A stretch of 35,556 nucleotides of DNA from CAMLLJ01 sp035759585 (GTDB lineage: Bacteria; Gemmatimonadota; Gemmatimonadetes; Gemmatimonadales; GWC2-71-9). The translations under genes were made by a program, and so were the position numbers. Each line of letters starts with the position of its first letter. Position 1 is the first letter of the stretch. The stretch is taken from the NCBI GenBank assembly GCA_035759585.1, contig DASTUP010000186.1, forward strand, positions 1 to 35,556, in the 5' to 3' direction. This document shows, piece by piece, positions 33,028 through 35,556 of this stretch. The notes under the pieces are model-generated. The model had not been told where the DNA came from. It searched no databases and was given only the letters and a program-made list of their open reading frames with translations.

Positions 33028-33932
33028 TCCTTTGCCTCCATCGCCCGGCGAAACTCGACTTCGAGCCGGCTTTCTTCGGGATAGAACGCCGTGATCACGA
33101 CGCCCGATGAGATGAGTCCGGCCACGGCGGCATTGAGCGTGGCGAGCTCTCCCTCGAGCCGGTACTCGCCCCGCCGGCCTTCCACGGGAACGCCGGGAAA
33201 CGCACTTCCCATGACCGGATTTCCCGCCACGACGAGCCGGTAGACGGCGCTGCCCGCATGCGTTTCGTCCGCCGCACCTCCGACGATCCGCTGCAGGCGT
33301 CCGCGGCCCAGGATCGCGACGCGATCGGTGAGGCGCTCGAGCTCGTCCAGGTTGTGCGAGGCGATGAGAATCGTGCGCTCCGGCCGCCTGAGCTCGGCGA
33401 CGATGTCGCGGAAGCGCTGGGTATAGACCGGATCGAGGCCGTGCGTCGGCTCGTCGAGGATCACGAGGTCGCTGTCGTCGAGCAGCGCCTGGGCAATGCC
33501 GAGCCGCTGGAGATTGCCCTTCGAGAGCTGTCGCACCTGCTTGGCGCGATGCTCCTCGAGCCCCAGCATCTCGACCGCGCGCTCGATGCGCGGCCGCGCG
33601 CCGTCACCCAGACCCGCGAGCGTCGCGAGGCGCCGGAGCGCCTGCTCCACCGTCCACCGCGGCGGCAGCGCCACCAGCTCGGTGAGATACGAGACGCCGT
33701 GGCGCTCGACCCAGGCCCGCGGCACGAGGCCGCCGACCCGCACCGACCCGCTCGTCGGATGGAGGAAACCGACGAGGAGCGAGATCAGCGTGGACTTCCC
33801 CGCCCCGTTGGGCCCCGCAATGCCGAAGACCTCACCCCGCGCGATGGACAGGGTGAGGTCTTCGAGCGCGCGAACGGTGCGCCGGCGAACGAGCGATCGG
33901 TAGGTCTTCGATACGGCGGAGAGCTCGATCAC
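33024..33932 (-). CDS. ABC transporter ATP-binding protein
   Basis: 302 residues. Walker A GPNGAGKST at 40-48, Q-loop region, signature LSKGNLQRLG, Walker B LVILDEPTHGLDP, and switch His in ASHN are present. A C-terminal ~80-residue accessory domain follows, as in ABC-2 exporters of the NosF/CcmA-related group. Start is GTG at 33932, overlapping the TPR gene stop as GTGA; no ATG is near and this keeps the first strand (IELSAVSKTYR). It energises the permease downstream. Confidence 0.92.
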   Translation of the reverse strand: MIELSAVSKTYRSLVRRRTVRALEDLTLSIARGEVFGIAGPNGAGKSTLISLLVGFLHPTSGSVRVGGLVPRAWVERHGVSYLTELVALPPRWTVEQALRRLATLAGLGDGARPRIERAVEMLGLEEHRAKQVRQLSKGNLQRLGIAQALLDDSDLVILDEPTHGLDPVYTQRFRDIVAELRRPERTILIASHNLDELERLTDRVAILGRGRLQRIVGGAADETHAGSAVYRLVVAGNPVMGSAFPGVPVEGRRGEYRLEGELATLNAAVAGLISSGVVITAFYPEESRLEVEFRRAMEAKE

Positions 33933-35047
33933 TGCACGATGCGCAGGACCCCTGCCTCGGCGCTGCCGCGAATGAACGCCTCGGCGCTCGTCAGCGGTAT
34001 GACGACACCGGTCTCGGTCTGCCCGCGCCGCGCGTGCTGTGCCATGTAGTCGAGCAGCGTCGCATCCCCGCTCGTCGGATCGGCGGCCTTCATCTGGAGC
34101 AGGATCTCGTCCCAGCTTCCGCGGAAGATGACGCCGGAGAGCGTCATCACCTGGTGGCTCTCGCCATGGCCGGGACGCTTCTGCATGGCCTGCAGCTCGG
34201 TGAGCAGCGTCCCGAACAGCTCCAGCTGGTTTGGATCCCGGATCGATCCATCCGGCTGCTGGGCCTCGACCTCGGCGAGCAGCATGTCCACCATGTCCGG
34301 CTCCCCCGCCACCGCCTCGAGGCGCTGGAACCACGGGACCAGCTCCGGGTCGTCGTCGGGCAGCCGGTAATAGCTGCGGCGCAGCTCGATGTGGCGCCAG
34401 ATGGCCAGCTCGTCGAAATGATCGTCGGGCTGGGTGCGCTCGAGGTGGTGCAACGCCGCTTCGCTCTCCCCCCGGTCGTACAGGAGATTGGCGAGGTAGA
34501 TCCGCGCTTCCGCATACGATGGCTCGATCTCGAGCGCCCGCCGCAGCCAGTAGAGCGCCGCGCTGTCCCGGCTCAGCCGGTGTGACGCATAGCCGAGCGA
34601 GGCCGCCGCGTCGGGCGAGTCAGGGTGCGACTGCACCGCCAGGTCGAAGAACCGGTAGGCGGGGCCCACGAGCCCCTCCCGAAAAAGCGCCCGGCCGACC
34701 TGGAGCATGAGATCGTGATCGTCCGCGAAGCCGAGCTGGAGGAGCCGCTCGAAGACGCGGTCGGCCCCTTCCTGCTCGCCGAACTTGAGCAGGGTTTCCC
34801 CGAGGCCGGCGAGTCCGTCTTCATGGTCGGGATCGAGCGTGAGCGCCGTTTCGAAGCTGCGGCGCGCCCAGGCGTACTCTTCGCGTGCGAGGTAGGCGTA
34901 GGCCATGCCTACGTGGAGCTCGACCGAGTTGGGATAGAGGCAGACACCGTCCTTGAGCACGGCCAGCGCCTCGTCGTACCGCCCTTCGTTATAGAGTGAG
35001 TGGGCTTGTTCGTCGAACTCGTCGGAGCTGCGGAATGCATCCGACAT
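33929..35047 (-). CDS. Tetratricopeptide repeat protein
   Basis: 372 residues. TPR units fill roughly residues 10-220 (SLYNEGRYDEALAVLKDG, AYLAREEYAWARRSFETAL, ALFREGLVGPAYRFFDLAV, YDRGESEAALHHLERT), each with the usual small/large pattern at positions 8, 20 and 27. The C-terminal part (~225-372, FGTLLTELQAMQ, GVIFRGSWDEILLQMK) is a separate domain I do not recognise. No signal peptide. GGAGG lies 8 bases before the ATG. It is coupled to the ABC ATPase gene, so it may scaffold or regulate that transporter. Confidence 0.88.
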   Translation of the reverse strand: MSDAFRSSDEFDEQAHSLYNEGRYDEALAVLKDGVCLYPNSVELHVGMAYAYLAREEYAWARRSFETALTLDPDHEDGLAGLGETLLKFGEQEGADRVFERLLQLGFADDHDLMLQVGRALFREGLVGPAYRFFDLAVQSHPDSPDAAASLGYASHRLSRDSAALYWLRRALEIEPSYAEARIYLANLLYDRGESEAALHHLERTQPDDHFDELAIWRHIELRRSYYRLPDDDPELVPWFQRLEAVAGEPDMVDMLLAEVEAQQPDGSIRDPNQLELFGTLLTELQAMQKRPGHGESHQVMTLSGVIFRGSWDEILLQMKAADPTSGDATLLDYMAQHARRGQTETGVVIPLTSAEAFIRGSAEAGVLRIVQ

Positions 35048-35080
35048 CGGCCGGACCTCCGAGCAGGGAGAGGAATTGTT

Positions 35081-35095
35081 TTCCTAAGGTAGGAA
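35081..35095 (-). other. Small hairpin before the TPR gene
   Basis: TTCCTA and TAGGAA with a 3-nt loop, lying between the pruA hairpin and the TPR start. It may assist termination or act as a leader element. Confidence 0.35.
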
Positions 35096-35099
35096 CGAC

Positions 35100-35138
35100 G
35101 CGCGCGGCGAGCAAGAGAGAGAATCGCTCGCCGCGCGC
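35100..35138 (-). terminator. Terminator-like hairpin after the P5C dehydrogenase gene
   Basis: A perfect 13-bp GC-rich stem (GCGCGCGGCGAGC / GCTCGCCGCGCGC) with a 13-nt loop begins 5 bases past the stop codon. The minus strand continues GTCGTTCCTACCTT, only mildly T-rich. It likely ends or attenuates transcription before the TPR-ABC operon. Confidence 0.65.
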
Positions 35139-35143
35139 CCGCA

Positions 35144-35556
35144 TCACTCGTCGAGCATGAACGGATAGCGGTACTCCTTCGGCGGATCGAAGGTTTCCTT
35201 GATGCTGCGGGGAGAGATCCACCGCATCAGGTTGAGGATCGAGCCGGCCTTGTCGTTGGTGCCGCTTGCACGCGCTCCGCCGAACGGCTGCTGTCCCACC
35301 ACCGCGCCCGTGGGCTTGTCGTTGATGTAGAAATTTCCGGCCGCGTTCCGGAGCGCCGACATCGCCTCGACCACGGCACGACGGTCCTGTGAGAAGACGG
35401 CGCCGGTCAGTGCATAGGGACTGGTCCGGTCCACGACGCCGAGCGTTTCGGTCCAGCGCTCGTCCGGGTAGACGTGGACCGTGAGGACCGGGCCGAAGAT
35501 CTCCTCGCACATGAGCCGGTAGCCGGGGTCGTCCGCCTGGATGAGCGTCGGCTCGA
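35144..35556 (-). CDS. pruA: L-glutamate gamma-semialdehyde (P5C) dehydrogenase, C-terminal part
   Basis: The 137 visible C-terminal residues are open to the right edge; the N-terminus and catalytic Cys are outside. The segment EEIFGPVLTVHVYPD, then INDKPTGAVVGQQPFGGARASGTNDKAGS and the closing YRYPFMLDE, is characteristic of P5C dehydrogenases (ALDH4 type), which finish proline breakdown to glutamate. Proline dehydrogenase is not visible in the window. A long GC hairpin follows the stop. Confidence 0.92.
   Translation of the reverse strand, partial: EPTLIQADDPGYRLMCEEIFGPVLTVHVYPDERWTETLGVVDRTSPYALTGAVFSQDRRAVVEAMSALRNAAGNFYINDKPTGAVVGQQPFGGARASGTNDKAGSILNLMRWISPRSIKETFDPPKEYRYPFMLDE

Noticed and set aside
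1..35556. tRNA, rRNA, CRISPR array, insertion sequence or prophage
   Set aside because: Reading both strands showed no cloverleaf-like gene, regular repeat-spacer array, transposase or phage gene. A tRNAscan or Infernal run would be decisive.

Overview
The window is a high-GC bacterial chromosome segment with densely packed genes, many overlapping by 1-8 bases. Several features point to Gemmatimonadota or a close relative. Secreted proteins have signal peptides ending in Ala-Gln. There is a large carboxypeptidase-regulatory/TonB receptor followed by a big secreted FN3-like protein, and an ECF sigma factor paired with a zinc anti-sigma factor of RsrA type. This placement is inferred from gene style, not from a marker gene. 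I saw no rRNA, tRNA, CRISPR array, transposase or phage gene.

Layout. 1-6418 (- strand): a TonB-dependent receptor and a very large secreted protein, separated by a short hairpin and preceded by a promoter with a 15-bp inverted repeat beside it. 6787-8609 (-): an M24 peptidase coupled to a V4R (4-vinyl-reductase-like) protein. 8712-14816 (+): one run of nine overlapping or abutting genes: ECF sigma, anti-sigma, DUF92 membrane protein, lipoprotein, geranylgeranyl-reductase-like flavoprotein, flavin reductase, methyltransferase, SRPBCC protein and a FabF-like ketosynthase. This looks like an uncharacterised lipid or polyketide pathway under thiol-stress-type sigma control. 14921-15607 (+): an aquaporin with an altered second NPA motif.

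16019-19012 (-): STAS protein, receiver-only response regulator and ccmABCD (cytochrome c maturation), the last five with overlapping ends. 19355-21301 (+): acetyl-CoA synthetase. 21593-24919 (-): Kup potassium transporter, VKOR, DsbA-like thioredoxin and a coiled-coil protein, again overlapping. The two convergent gaps on either side of acs and the ccm operon carry related, diverged 70-nt repeats.

25091-28222: small genes, including an operator-controlled 89-residue protein with a good terminator, an OsmC protein, a CDP-alcohol phosphatidyltransferase, an S-adenosylmethionine-decarboxylase-like protein without the catalytic serine, MsrB and a small secreted protein. 28223-35556 (-): aldehyde dehydrogenase, full-length M16 peptidase, ABC-2 permease, ABC ATPase and a TPR protein, then the 3' end of a P5C dehydrogenase gene. 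Thiol and oxidative-stress functions recur across the window (anti-sigma, Ccm, DsbA/VKOR, OsmC, MsrB).
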